Source of the DNA: an uncultured Lachnospiraceae bacterium
Lineage (GTDB): Bacteria > Bacillota > Clostridia > Lachnospirales > Lachnospiraceae
NCBI GenBank assembly: GCA_910577115.1
Contig: CAJTMC010000072.1
Location: 1 to 11,907, forward strand
DNA: 11,907 nt
Reading direction: 5' to 3'
How positions within the stretch are numbered: the first letter of the stretch is position 1; each line of letters starts with the position of its first letter. The translations under genes were made by a program, and so were the position numbers. The notes under the pieces are model-generated. The model had not been told where the DNA came from, searched no databases, and worked only from the letters and a program-made list of their open reading frames with translations. Shown piece after piece: positions 1 to 5,986 of the stretch.

Positions 1-3
1 GCA

Positions 4-175
4 CTTTGAGTTACATTACTGACATTTCTTCCTATTTTCTTTTGAATCGGCGCCGTCCAAATGAAAAATCAGAAATGCTTTGATGCAAAACTACATTTTT
101 TCATTAGGACTAAATTCGGTGGAAACCCTTGATTTTTCAATGATTTCTTCAACCTGTCATTATTATAACTCAAAG
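4..175. mobile_element. Possible MITE-like insertion with 21-base inverted ends
   Basis: The segment is bounded by near-identical inverted ends at 4-24 and 155-175, each starting CTTTGAGTTA and ending TGACA when read inward; 18 of 21 positions match. It is about 172 bases long and has no credible coding capacity. Its right end coincides exactly with the place where spmA stops resembling its family, and the TGA inside the terminus supplies the spmA stop codon. A small non-autonomous insertion element is the simplest reading. I cannot define a target-site duplication, because only three bases precede the left end in the window. The inside contains the words GAAAAATC (64-71) and GATTTTTCAAT (131-141), the latter also found in the double-hairpin repeats near 4224 and 5342. 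Confidence 0.45.
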
Positions 176-505
176 CCCCGCCGGCGTAGCCGCCCATCCG
201 AGTCCCAAAATATTTGCCACAAAATTCGCCGAAAGTGAATCAAATGCCCTATGCCCCTTTGGAATCTTTGGGAACATAAACCGCATAAACGGTCCAATTG
301 CCTTTGTTAAACCTGCTATCACTCCCGCCTCTCCTGCAACCTCCATTATCCCTGTCCAAAAGGCAACAATTCCCAGCATCGAAATCCCAAGTGTCACAGC
401 CTCCTTCGCCGATTCCAACACAGCATCCGTCACCCCCTGCGTATTTCCCGTAATCACCCCGTACACAATTCCAATAATCAGCATCCCGCCCCACAAATAA
501 TTCAT
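170..505 (-). pseudogene. spmA: Spore maturation protein A, C-terminally truncated
   Basis: The 111 residues match the N-terminal half of SpmA, a membrane protein of the nucleoside-recognition (Gate) domain family needed for dehydration of the spore core in Bacillus. Seen here are a hydrophobic N-terminus with MNYLWGGMLIIGIVYGVITG, the segment TLGISMLGIVAFWTGIM (38-54), the FPKIPKGH motif (79-85) and NILGLGWAATPAG (98-110). Family members are about 195-200 residues, so roughly 85 residues are missing. The stop falls at the edge of the inverted-repeat element at 4-175, which suggests disruption by insertion. The ATG at 505 is chosen because the family begins there; codons further upstream do not resemble SpmA. 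An AAGAGG lies about 12 bases ahead. The remaining codons and any spmB would lie beyond the left edge. Identity is confident. Whether the protein is inactive is inferred from the truncation. Confidence 0.75.
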
Positions 506-793
506 TCTGTCACAATACCTCTTCTCATGCCCATTATTAAAATTTATGTCAAAAACCCCAAAAAAGAACATAAAAAACGTAATCCACTGAACTTGCGTTC
601 AAAGAATTTGCATCTGCAAATTCTTTCTGAAATGTTTTAAACTGTCGCAATTTCCTATAAAGATTAGGGTGTCAAAAGACACATTGATTAATATCTGATT
701 TTGTTTGTACCTTGAAAATTTAACGCGAATTGAGCTATGGCTTTGCTTTAGAGCTGTTTGATAGCAACTATACGAATGGCTTTCTTTGTTGTT
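506..793. other. Gap between transposase remnant and spmA; hairpins only
   Basis: I find no gene here. The stretch holds a perfect 12-base inverted repeat with a 2-base spacer at 601-626 (AAAGAATTTGCA and complement), a small hairpin GAAC/GTTC just beside it near 589-600, and a GTGTC-AAAA-GACAC hairpin at 669-682 that overlaps the probable end of the IS remnant. Neither hairpin is followed by a clear T-tract on the minus strand, so I do not call a terminator. No convincing promoter for spmA was seen. Confidence 0.5.
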
Positions 794-1208
794 TTATGCT
801 GTTTTAGTTTTCGGAGCACAATTATCTAAGCTATTGATATAATCCAATAACTTTTGAAAATCTAAGGCTGCTATTTTAAATACAAAATGAAGTCTGGTTC
901 GGTTCCTGCCATGTGTTGGAATCTTATCTACGTTATCTCTTCTTTGTAGAAGGGATGGTATCGCTTCCACTCCGTTTCGAAAACAAGCGTACTGACCGAA
1001 TTCCTCCGTTTTCATATATTGCAGCTGTTTGCTCTTTTTTCTGCTTTCCATGAAACTTCCTTACGGACTCTTGTTTTTAGGAAACGTGGCTGACACCGGT
1101 CTTGATACGGGCATGAACCGCATTCCTTTGTTTTGAAACAGGCAACGATCATTTCCGGAGTCATAGGTACATTCCTCCGGTGTACATCCGTTGACCCTAA
1201 TCCTATAA
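656..1208 (-). mobile_element. Internally deleted IS1182-type element remnant
   Basis: A decayed transposase fragment (794-1164) is bracketed by an inverted pair: GATTAGGGT at 662-670 on the plus strand and its complement ACCCTAATC at 1194-1202. The flanks also agree, with TATA outside and GTCAA or CAA inside. The remnant is about 550 bases, against roughly 1.5-1.8 kb for intact elements of this family, so most of the transposase is gone. The right boundary sits directly beyond the acpP terminator tail. The repeat pair is short, so the exact borders are uncertain, while the transposase similarity itself is clear. Confidence 0.5.
794..1164 (-). pseudogene. IS1182-family transposase, frameshifted C-terminal fragment
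   Basis: Two overlapping minus-strand frames together give the C-terminal end of a DDE transposase of the IS1182 type. The first frame holds MTPEMIVACFKTKECGSCPY and QDRC, the cysteine-rich CxxCPYxDxC segment typical of this family. The second continues with KTEEFGQYACFRNGVEAIPS, the RTRLHFVFKIAALDF segment and a short tail. The frame change lies in an A-run (plus strand T-run at 1035-1040), a classic site for a one-base slip. The DDE catalytic core upstream is absent, so this cannot be an active transposase. An in-frame ATG at 1164 follows a GGAGG, but homology continues a little upstream, so I treat it as an internal codon of the original gene. The left limit is the TAA at 794. Confidence 0.8.
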
Positions 1209-1240
1209 AATAAAAAACAGCGTGTGTCAACACACACGCC
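1207..1240 (-). terminator. Rho-independent terminator of acpP
   Basis: Read on the minus strand, an 8-base perfect stem GCGTGTGT / ACACACGC (1220-1239) with a 4-base loop is followed by TGTTTTTTATTTT. It begins about 30 bases after the acpP stop codon, in the right orientation and position to end that transcript. Confidence 0.85.
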
Positions 1241-1270
1241 TCAACATAGCCAACAAACTTTTTCAAAATA

Positions 1271-1504
1271 TTAAATATCCGCACCCTGCTCACTCAGATA
1301 TTCAATAATATCTCCAATCGTCTTAACACGCTTCTCGAGCTCTTCATACTGCACCTCAATACCGTATTCATCTTCAAGCGCCATCACAAGCTCCACCAAA
1401 TCAATCGAATCCGCCCCCAAGTCGTCCTTAAGCGACAAATCCTCACTAAGCTCCATACCGGATAAATGTAACTGTTCCTCAATAATTTCAAACACTCTTT
1501 CCAT
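1271..1504 (-). CDS. acpP: Acyl carrier protein
   Basis: This small acidic protein of 77 residues carries growing acyl chains as thioesters on a 4'-phosphopantetheine arm during type II fatty acid synthesis in the cytoplasm. The attachment motif is DLGADSID (28-35), with Ser33 as the modified residue; the following helix LVELVMALEDEYGIEV matches the recognition helix that docks on partner enzymes. Length is typical. The start is an ATG preceded by GGAGGG at a rather long 13-base spacing. The gene has its own consensus promoter (1609-1637) and terminator, so it is probably transcribed alone, although rsmI read-through is possible because I see no terminator between them. No fab genes are adjacent, so it could be either the main fatty-acid ACP or an additional copy. 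Confidence 0.93.
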   Translation of the reverse strand: MERVFEIIEEQLHLSGMELSEDLSLKDDLGADSIDLVELVMALEDEYGIEVQYEELEKRVKTIGDIIEYLSEQGADI

Positions 1505-1608
1505 ATCTTTAATCTAACCCTCCATTTGATATTATCTATAATGATTATATAACAGCCGTTATTATTTTCACAGCTGCTGAGCATTCTATTATGATATCGA
1601 CAATGAGA

Positions 1609-1637
1609 AGTATATTATCACTGATTACATTTGTCAA
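1609..1637 (-). promoter_or_regulatory. Consensus sigma-A promoter for acpP
   Basis: On the minus strand TTGACA (1632-1637) and TATACT (1609-1614) are separated by exactly 17 bases. This is close to the housekeeping sigma consensus. Predicted transcription starts near 1602, leaving a leader of about 98 bases before the acpP ATG. Confidence 0.8.
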
Positions 1638-1646
1638 CTTATTTCC

Positions 1647-2498
1647 TTATAAATTTTCATTTTTAATTAAACTTTTGTAAACCTCACTCTTGGAAATCCC
1701 TCTGTCCTTTGCGACCCGCTTCATCGCATCTTTATGTCCAACCCCCTGCGACTCGTAAATTTCCATATGTTCCTCAATCGAAACAGCCTGCCACTCCTGC
1801 TTCCGCTCCTGCTTAAACGTCTCAAAGCTCTTCCCCTCAATCACAAGCACATATTCACCTTTCGGCTCCCTGTCCTCAAAAATGACACAAGCGTCATAAA
1901 GCGTTGTCGGCAGAACCTCCTCAAACCGTTTCGTAAGCTCGCGGCAAAGCGTCATCTTCCGATTTCCCAAAGCCTCATAAAGCTCCCCAAGCGTCCGTTT
2001 TAAGTGGTGCGGCGCCTCATATAAAATAATCGTCCTTGACTCCTTTTTCAAGTCCTCAAGAATATCCCGCTTTTCCTTCTTGTCCGCAGGCAAAAATCCT
2101 TCAAAGCAAAACCGTCTCGTGGGAAGTCCCGAAAGCGTCAGCGCCGTAATGCAGGCTGCAGCGCCCGGAAGCGAAGTCGCCGTAATCCCTTCCTCATGGC
2201 ACATCTGCACCAAAACCTCACCAGGGTCGGAAATCGCTGGCGTACCGGCATCTGTAATCAGCGCGATATCTCTCCCCTCATGCATCTGCTCAATCAAATA
2301 TTTTGCCTTCTCTACTTTATTATATTCATGATAACTCGTCATAGACGTATGTATCCCAAAATGATTCAAAAGTTTTATACTGTTTCGTGTATCCTCCGCC
2401 GCAATCAAATCCACCGCCTGCAGTGTCTCCACCACACGCGGCGTCATATCGCCCAAATTACCGATAGGCGTTGCGCACAAAAACAATTTTCCCGCCAT
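1647..2498 (-). CDS. rsmI: 16S rRNA (cytidine1402-2'-O)-methyltransferase
   Basis: RsmI uses SAM to methylate the 2'-OH of C1402 in the decoding centre of 16S rRNA. The 283-residue protein has the tetrapyrrole-methylase fold signatures: LFLCATPIGNLGDMTPR (5-21), LIAAEDTRNS (31-40), ITDAGTPAISDPG (81-93, the glycine-rich loop), SLPGAAA (109-115) and YEAPHHL (160-166). The C-terminal helical part (about 240-283) resembles the small extra domain of Firmicute members. The start is the ATG at 2498, preceded by GGGAGG at 6 bases and matching the family N-terminus MAGKLFLC; a longer reading from 2552 would run back into trmN6 and has no family support. It follows trmN6 by 32 bases and closes the yaaR cluster, as yabC does in Bacillus. 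Confidence 0.95.
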   Translation of the reverse strand: MAGKLFLCATPIGNLGDMTPRVVETLQAVDLIAAEDTRNSIKLLNHFGIHTSMTSYHEYNKVEKAKYLIEQMHEGRDIALITDAGTPAISDPGEVLVQMCHEEGITATSLPGAAACITALTLSGLPTRRFCFEGFLPADKKEKRDILEDLKKESRTIILYEAPHHLKRTLGELYEALGNRKMTLCRELTKRFEEVLPTTLYDACVIFEDREPKGEYVLVIEGKSFETFKQERKQEWQAVSIEEHMEIYESQGVGHKDAMKRVAKDRGISKSEVYKSLIKNENL

Positions 2499-2511
2499 AA
2501 CCTGCCTCCCG

Positions 2512-2528
2512 CCGATACTCCGTATCGG
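2512..2528 (-). repeat. Small hairpin just upstream of the rsmI RBS
   Basis: A perfect 7-base inverted repeat, CCGATAC / GTATCGG with a 3-base loop, occupies the space between the trmN6 stop and the rsmI ribosome binding site (2505-2510). In RNA it could form beside the Shine-Dalgarno sequence, or protect an upstream mRNA end. It has no T-tract and is not a terminator. Confidence 0.5.
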
Positions 2529-2530
2529 TA

Positions 2531-3268
2531 TCAGAATCCATACAAATTGCAAATTTCGTCCATATAAACATTCGGCGCTTTAAAAACAATCAGCGGTTTT
2601 TCCACCGTCATTCGGGGCCGCCCTCCGCGGCACCCCTCAATCAGCACCATATTCGGCTCCTTGTCCACATAAGGATACACAAGCTGCATGCGCTTTGGCT
2701 CCAGCTTATACTGCGTCATAACCGTAATAATCTCCGCTAACCGAAACGGTCGATGTACCATAAAAAAACTTCCGCCCGTCTTTAACAATTTTGCAGCATT
2801 GCGCACCACATCTTCAAGCGTGCACAAAATCTCATGTCGTGCAATCGCCTTTGGCTCCTCCGGATTTCTCAGCCCATGCTGTCCTATCATATATGGCGGA
2901 TTACACGTAACGACATCAAAGCTCGCGGCTTTAAAAAGTTGATCCGCCTCCTTAATATCACCTGTGACAACATCAATCTTACCCTCAAGTCCGTTGAGCT
3001 GCACACTGCGCCTTGCCATGTCCGCACTCTCCTCCTGTATCTCAAGCGCCGTCAAATGCGCCGCCTCCGTCTTTGCCTCAAGTAAAATGGGAATAATTCC
3101 CGTACCGGTACCCAAATCAAGCACCTGCGCCCCTCTTTTTACCCGAGCAAAGCCACTAAGCAATACCGCGTCCATTCCAAAGCAAAATTTTTCCGGATTC
3201 TGAATAATCCGGTATCCGTTGCGCTGCAAGTCATCAATTCTCTCGTTTTCTCTTAACTCCGGTTTCAT
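2531..3268 (-). CDS. trmN6: tRNA1(Val) (adenine37-N6)-methyltransferase
   Basis: This class I SAM methyltransferase of the YabB/TrmN6 family methylates N6 of A37 in tRNA1Val in Escherichia coli; the Bacillus homologue is yabB. Seen in the 245 residues are the family opener IQNPEKFCFGMDAVLLSGFA (22-41), the SAM-binding loop VLDLGTGTGIIP (49-60), the acidic residue after strand 2 in ALEIQ, and the catalytic NPPYM (123-127), which marks N6-adenine methyltransferases. I take the ATG at 3268; its A is the last base of the ricT stop codon (TGATG), so translation is probably coupled. A TTG one codon upstream is the alternative. The nearest AGGAGG lies about 24 bases upstream inside ricT, which also favours coupling. 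Confidence 0.9.
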   Translation of the reverse strand: MKPELRENERIDDLQRNGYRIIQNPEKFCFGMDAVLLSGFARVKRGAQVLDLGTGTGIIPILLEAKTEAAHLTALEIQEESADMARRSVQLNGLEGKIDVVTGDIKEADQLFKAASFDVVTCNPPYMIGQHGLRNPEEPKAIARHEILCTLEDVVRNAAKLLKTGGSFFMVHRPFRLAEIITVMTQYKLEPKRMQLVYPYVDKEPNMVLIEGCRGGRPRMTVEKPLIVFKAPNVYMDEICNLYGF

Positions 3269-4197
3269 CAATTGTCGTCCAGCTTCGACTTTCCCTCCTG
3301 CTTCTCCTTCTTCTCAAGCTTTTCCAATTCCTTCAGCTCCTTTAACTCCTCGTCGCTCATACCGTCATTCTTATCCTTTCTATGACGTTTCTTAAATCGA
3401 AGCTGCTCTACCTTATACTCGCGGATTTCCTTCTCGTCATCAACCTCAACAACCACCTTTACAAGCTGACGCAGCACATTTACACTATGCACCTCGCCCT
3501 TAAGCCCGTCGTCCGCCGTCACATAGTCACCTACATTCGGAAGCTTTTTGTTAAGATACTCATACGTATCCTCCTCATGCTTCAAACAACACATCAGCCT
3601 GCCGCACACACCCGAAATCTTTGTCGGATTAAGCGATAAATTCTGCTCCTTCGCCATCTTAATCGATACCGGTATAAACTCCGATAAATGCGTATGACAG
3701 CAAAGCGGCCTGCCGCAAATCCCGATACCGCCAAGTATTTTCGTTTCATCACGCACGCCAATCTGACGCAGCTCAATCCTTGTCTTAAACACAGATGCCA
3801 AGTCTTTCACAAGCTCCCTGAAATCAATTCTGCCATCCGCCGTAAAATAAAATAAGACCTTGTTGTTATCAAACGTATACTCCGCATCAATCAACTTCAT
3901 GTCCAAATTATGCTTTTTAATTTTTTCAAGGCAAATCTTAAAGGCTTCCTTCTCCTTCTGCTTGTTCGCCGCTTCCTGCTCCATATCCCGCTTATTTGCC
4001 ACACGCAGCACAGGCTTTAACGGCTGCACGACCTGATCGTCCTCAACCTCCTTCGGATTTCCGACCACCGTGCCATACTCAATCCCCCGCGCTGTCTCCA
4101 CAATCACATGGTCATTGCGCTTTACATCAAAGTCAACAGGGTCAAAAAAATAAATTTTCCCTGCCGTCCGAAACCTTACACCAATTACTTTTACCAT
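3268..4197 (-). CDS. ricT: PSP1-domain protein RicT (YaaT), RNase Y regulator
   Basis: RicT belongs to the PSP1 C-terminal family. In Bacillus it forms an Fe-S-cluster-bearing complex with RicA and RicF that directs RNase Y mRNA processing and influences sporulation and competence. The 309-residue protein shows the family start VKVIGVRFRTAGKIYFFDP (2-20), the cysteine motif GGIGICGRPLCCHTHL (156-171) and the second one ISGVCGRLMCCLKHE (194-208). The cysteine-rich clusters fit Fe-S binding. After about residue 272 comes a highly charged Lys/Glu tail (KELKELEKLEKKEKQ), which is variable in the family and probably disordered. The ATG at 4197 agrees with the family start, with AAAGGAG about 13 bases ahead; an ATG at 4209 would sit only one base from the RBS. 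The gene overlaps trmN6 by one base. Confidence 0.93.
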   Translation of the reverse strand: MVKVIGVRFRTAGKIYFFDPVDFDVKRNDHVIVETARGIEYGTVVGNPKEVEDDQVVQPLKPVLRVANKRDMEQEAANKQKEKEAFKICLEKIKKHNLDMKLIDAEYTFDNNKVLFYFTADGRIDFRELVKDLASVFKTRIELRQIGVRDETKILGGIGICGRPLCCHTHLSEFIPVSIKMAKEQNLSLNPTKISGVCGRLMCCLKHEEDTYEYLNKKLPNVGDYVTADDGLKGEVHSVNVLRQLVKVVVEVDDEKEIREYKVEQLRFKKRHRKDKNDGMSDEELKELKELEKLEKKEKQEGKSKLDDN

Positions 4198-4223
4198 TTT
4201 AAAAACCATACTCCTTTCTCAGC

Positions 4224-4280
4224 TTGCAAATTTGTGCCTGTGCACAAATTTGCAATTGAAAAATCTTTGATTTTTCAATC
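4224..4280 (-). repeat. Double-hairpin intergenic repeat, copy A (holB-ricT)
   Basis: Two stem-loops stand back to back: TTGCAAATTTGTGC with a CTGT loop and its complement (4224-4255), a perfect 14-base stem, then ATTGAAAAATC with a TTT loop and its complement (4255-4279), a perfect 11-base stem. A diverged copy in the same orientation lies at 5342-5397. The element sits between the holB stop and the ricT RBS inside the operon, so it is transcribed as RNA structure on the minus strand. Confidence 0.85.
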
Positions 4281-4310
4281 TATCTACCTCACTTATAAAA
4301 ACTACTTTCT

Positions 4311-5318
4311 TTATCCGGTCTTCATATCTAAGAACATCAGTTCTAATGTAAGCTCCAAATTTACATTTGCCTTTAATCTGCTCCTTGCCTTCTCTATAGA
4401 ATGGATAATCCGTTCAATCCCCTCATAGCTATACCGCCTTGCAGCATCGGCAATCTCTGTCATATCCTCCTTAAAAATAATATGCTTTTGATCTCCGTAC
4501 ACGCCACATGCCTTATATAATAACACATCTCGATACCAAATAAAACACAAATCAAGATAATCGGCCACGTCAAATTTTTCCTCAACCATTTTCTTAATTT
4601 CTGCCGCCATTTTGTTCGTTTCCATACCGGAAATCGTTTTCATCGTACCGATTACGGCAGATTTCATATGGTCAAACTGTTCATTCGACGCAAGCTCCAC
4701 CGCACGTCCCACATTCCCGCGCGCAAAAGATGCGCAAATTGCCGCTCTGTAATCCGGAACTTGCGCCTTCCGCATCAGATAATCCTGAATCATATCCTCA
4801 TGCACAGGCCTTGTGTTCAACACCACGCACCGGCTGAGAATTGTCTGAAGCATCGCCCCAACCCTCGTCGCTAAAAGCAAAATCACCGCATATTCCGGCG
4901 GCTCCTCCAACGTCTTCAGGAGTGCATTCTGCGCCTGCACATTCATTTTTTCAGCCTCATCCATAATGTAAATCTTGCGCGCGCCGCTATACGGTTTAAT
5001 CGCAATATCCCCGTTAATCTGCTGTCTGATATTGTCCACCGAAATCACATTCGGTTTCTCATGTGCCACATACATAATATCCGGATGATTCCTGTTCATT
5101 GCCTGCTTACACGCCCGACACTGATTGCAGGGTTTGTCCTCCTGCTCTGTCTCACACTGCAAAGCCCGCGCAAAAATATCCGCAATCATCATCTTCCCCG
5201 AAAGCTTTTCACCCTGTATCAAATACGCATGTGAAATCTTATGATACTTCAAAGCATTACGCAGATTATCCGTCAACTGCTTCTGCCCTACCACATCATT
5301 CCAGCTCATTTCCGCCAT
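4311..5318 (-). CDS. holB: DNA polymerase III, delta prime subunit
   Basis: Delta prime is the stator of the clamp loader that places the beta sliding clamp on DNA. Visible in the 335 residues are the opener WNDVVGQKQLTDNL (6-19), a P-loop position reading GEKLSGK (36-42), a zinc-type cysteine cluster (C55, C64, C67, C70), the Walker-B-like IYIMDEAEKM (117-126), NALLKTLEEPP (131-141) and the clamp-loader SRC motif (162-164). The P-loop departs from GxxxxGKT, lacking the Thr after Lys, as expected for a subunit that does not hydrolyse ATP. The start at 5318 has GGAGG 7 bases ahead; the longer open frame to 5468 only reads the copy-B hairpin repeat and yaaR backwards in another frame. It follows yaaR as in Bacillus. 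Confidence 0.95.
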   Translation of the reverse strand: MAEMSWNDVVGQKQLTDNLRNALKYHKISHAYLIQGEKLSGKMMIADIFARALQCETEQEDKPCNQCRACKQAMNRNHPDIMYVAHEKPNVISVDNIRQQINGDIAIKPYSGARKIYIMDEAEKMNVQAQNALLKTLEEPPEYAVILLLATRVGAMLQTILSRCVVLNTRPVHEDMIQDYLMRKAQVPDYRAAICASFARGNVGRAVELASNEQFDHMKSAVIGTMKTISGMETNKMAAEIKKMVEEKFDVADYLDLCFIWYRDVLLYKACGVYGDQKHIIFKEDMTEIADAARRYSYEGIERIIHSIEKARSRLKANVNLELTLELMFLDMKTG

Positions 5319-5341
5319 TCGGCAACCTCCATATAACTGCC

Positions 5342-5397
5342 CTGCGAATTTATGCCTTTGCACAAATTTGTAATTAAAAATCAATGATTTTTCAATT
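5342..5397 (-). repeat. Double-hairpin intergenic repeat, copy B (yaaR-holB)
   Basis: This is a diverged copy of the element at 4224-4280: 48 of 57 aligned positions agree, with one single-base gap. The first stem (5344-5371) has three mismatched positions, and the second (5373-5396) is intact except for a lost G. It has the same orientation and again lies between two operon genes, just ahead of the holB RBS. Confidence 0.8.
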
Positions 5398-5400
5398 TGA

Positions 5401-5841
5401 CTAAGCAAAAATATCCAACAAAAGTCCCCGTATCTCATCCACCTTCGCCAATATGGCAATCTTATCACACTCTTCCTTCACAAGCTCCTGCGCAAGCTCG
5501 TCCAGCTTTTCATCCACCAGCCGGATAATTCCATAAACCCTGTGACGCCCGCGCCTGTCCAAAAAATTCTCACGCGAAAATTTATGCGAGCGATTCACAA
5601 TCTCATTCATAAACTCCTTAATCAACGCGCGGTATTTCTTCATATCCGTCACGTCCATACGCTTCACAATCTTATCACCCTGCATCGTGATTTCCTGCAT
5701 CATAAGATTGAGCCGCTCCGCCAATCCTGACTCCTCAATATTGCTCGCCAACATAAACCGGAACGTATCGTCCGCCTGCTGCGCCGTCTGCGTCTGCTGC
5801 ATCTGCACCGGCTGTTGTATTTCATTCACCTTAAAATCCAT
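5401..5841 (-). CDS. yaaR: YaaR family (DUF327) protein
   Basis: A 146-residue cytoplasmic protein of the YaaR/DUF327 family, known mainly from its conserved place beside holB and ricT in Firmicutes; its biochemical role is not established. The N-terminal 25 residues are Gln-rich and of low complexity (PVQMQQTQTAQQ). The rest is predicted helical, with family-typical stretches MKKYRALIKEFMNEIV (67-82), SHKFSRENFLDRRGRHRVYG (85-104) and a C-terminal amphipathic helix IDE/REL-like segment ending LLLDIFA. No signal peptide or membrane segment is seen. The ATG at 5841 has AGGGGG at 7 bases. It opens the conserved cluster and is separated from the upstream methyltransferase gene by 145 bases of highly structured DNA. 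The family assignment is firm, and no function can be given. Confidence 0.88.
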   Translation of the reverse strand: MDFKVNEIQQPVQMQQTQTAQQADDTFRFMLASNIEESGLAERLNLMMQEITMQGDKIVKRMDVTDMKKYRALIKEFMNEIVNRSHKFSRENFLDRRGRHRVYGIIRLVDEKLDELAQELVKEECDKIAILAKVDEIRGLLLDIFA

Positions 5842-5874
5842 TTATGTACCCCCTATAACTTGCGCACAATCTTT

Positions 5875-5911
5875 CTATATATCCGGCATTTAAAAATTGC
5901 CGGATATATAG
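5875..5911. repeat. Perfect 14-base inverted repeat upstream of yaaR
   Basis: CTATATATCCGGCA (5875-5888) and its exact complement (5898-5911) flank a 9-base A/T loop. It lies about 34 bases before the yaaR start. On the minus strand no T-tract follows the stem, so it is a poor terminator candidate; an RNA structure in the leader or an operator-like palindrome remains possible. Confidence 0.7.
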
Positions 5912-5923
5912 CCCTTCCGGGAG

Positions 5924-5973
5924 ATGCGCACGCGCACAAGATATGGATGCCGCATAGCGGGCTGTGCGCGGCG
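5924..5973. repeat. GC-rich imperfect hairpin after the methyltransferase gene
   Basis: TGCGCACGCGCACA (5924-5937) pairs with TGTGCGCGGCGCA (5961-5973) except for one bulge, and the loop itself holds a smaller CCGC-ATA-GCGG hairpin. It is much more GC-rich than its surroundings, starts about 14 bases past the methyltransferase stop, and is followed by the 5875-5911 palindrome. Together they may form a termination or 3'-stabilising structure without the usual T-run. Confidence 0.55.
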
Positions 5974-5986
5974 CAGATGCCAATCA

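Noticed and set aside
601..626. Terminator for the transposase remnant
   Set aside because: The stem is strong, but no T-tract follows on either strand.
1165..1293. Upstream extension of the transposase fragment, running through the acpP terminator
   Set aside because: The N-terminal codons read the terminator and the acpP end and do not resemble any transposase.
2196..2567. 123-codon plus-strand open frame opposite rsmI
   Set aside because: Antisense to rsmI, rich in His, Arg and Cys as shadow frames are, and without a recognisable motif.
5319..5468. Upstream extension of holB by 50 codons
   Set aside because: These codons translate the copy-B hairpin repeat and part of yaaR in another frame. 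The family start with a good RBS is at 5318.
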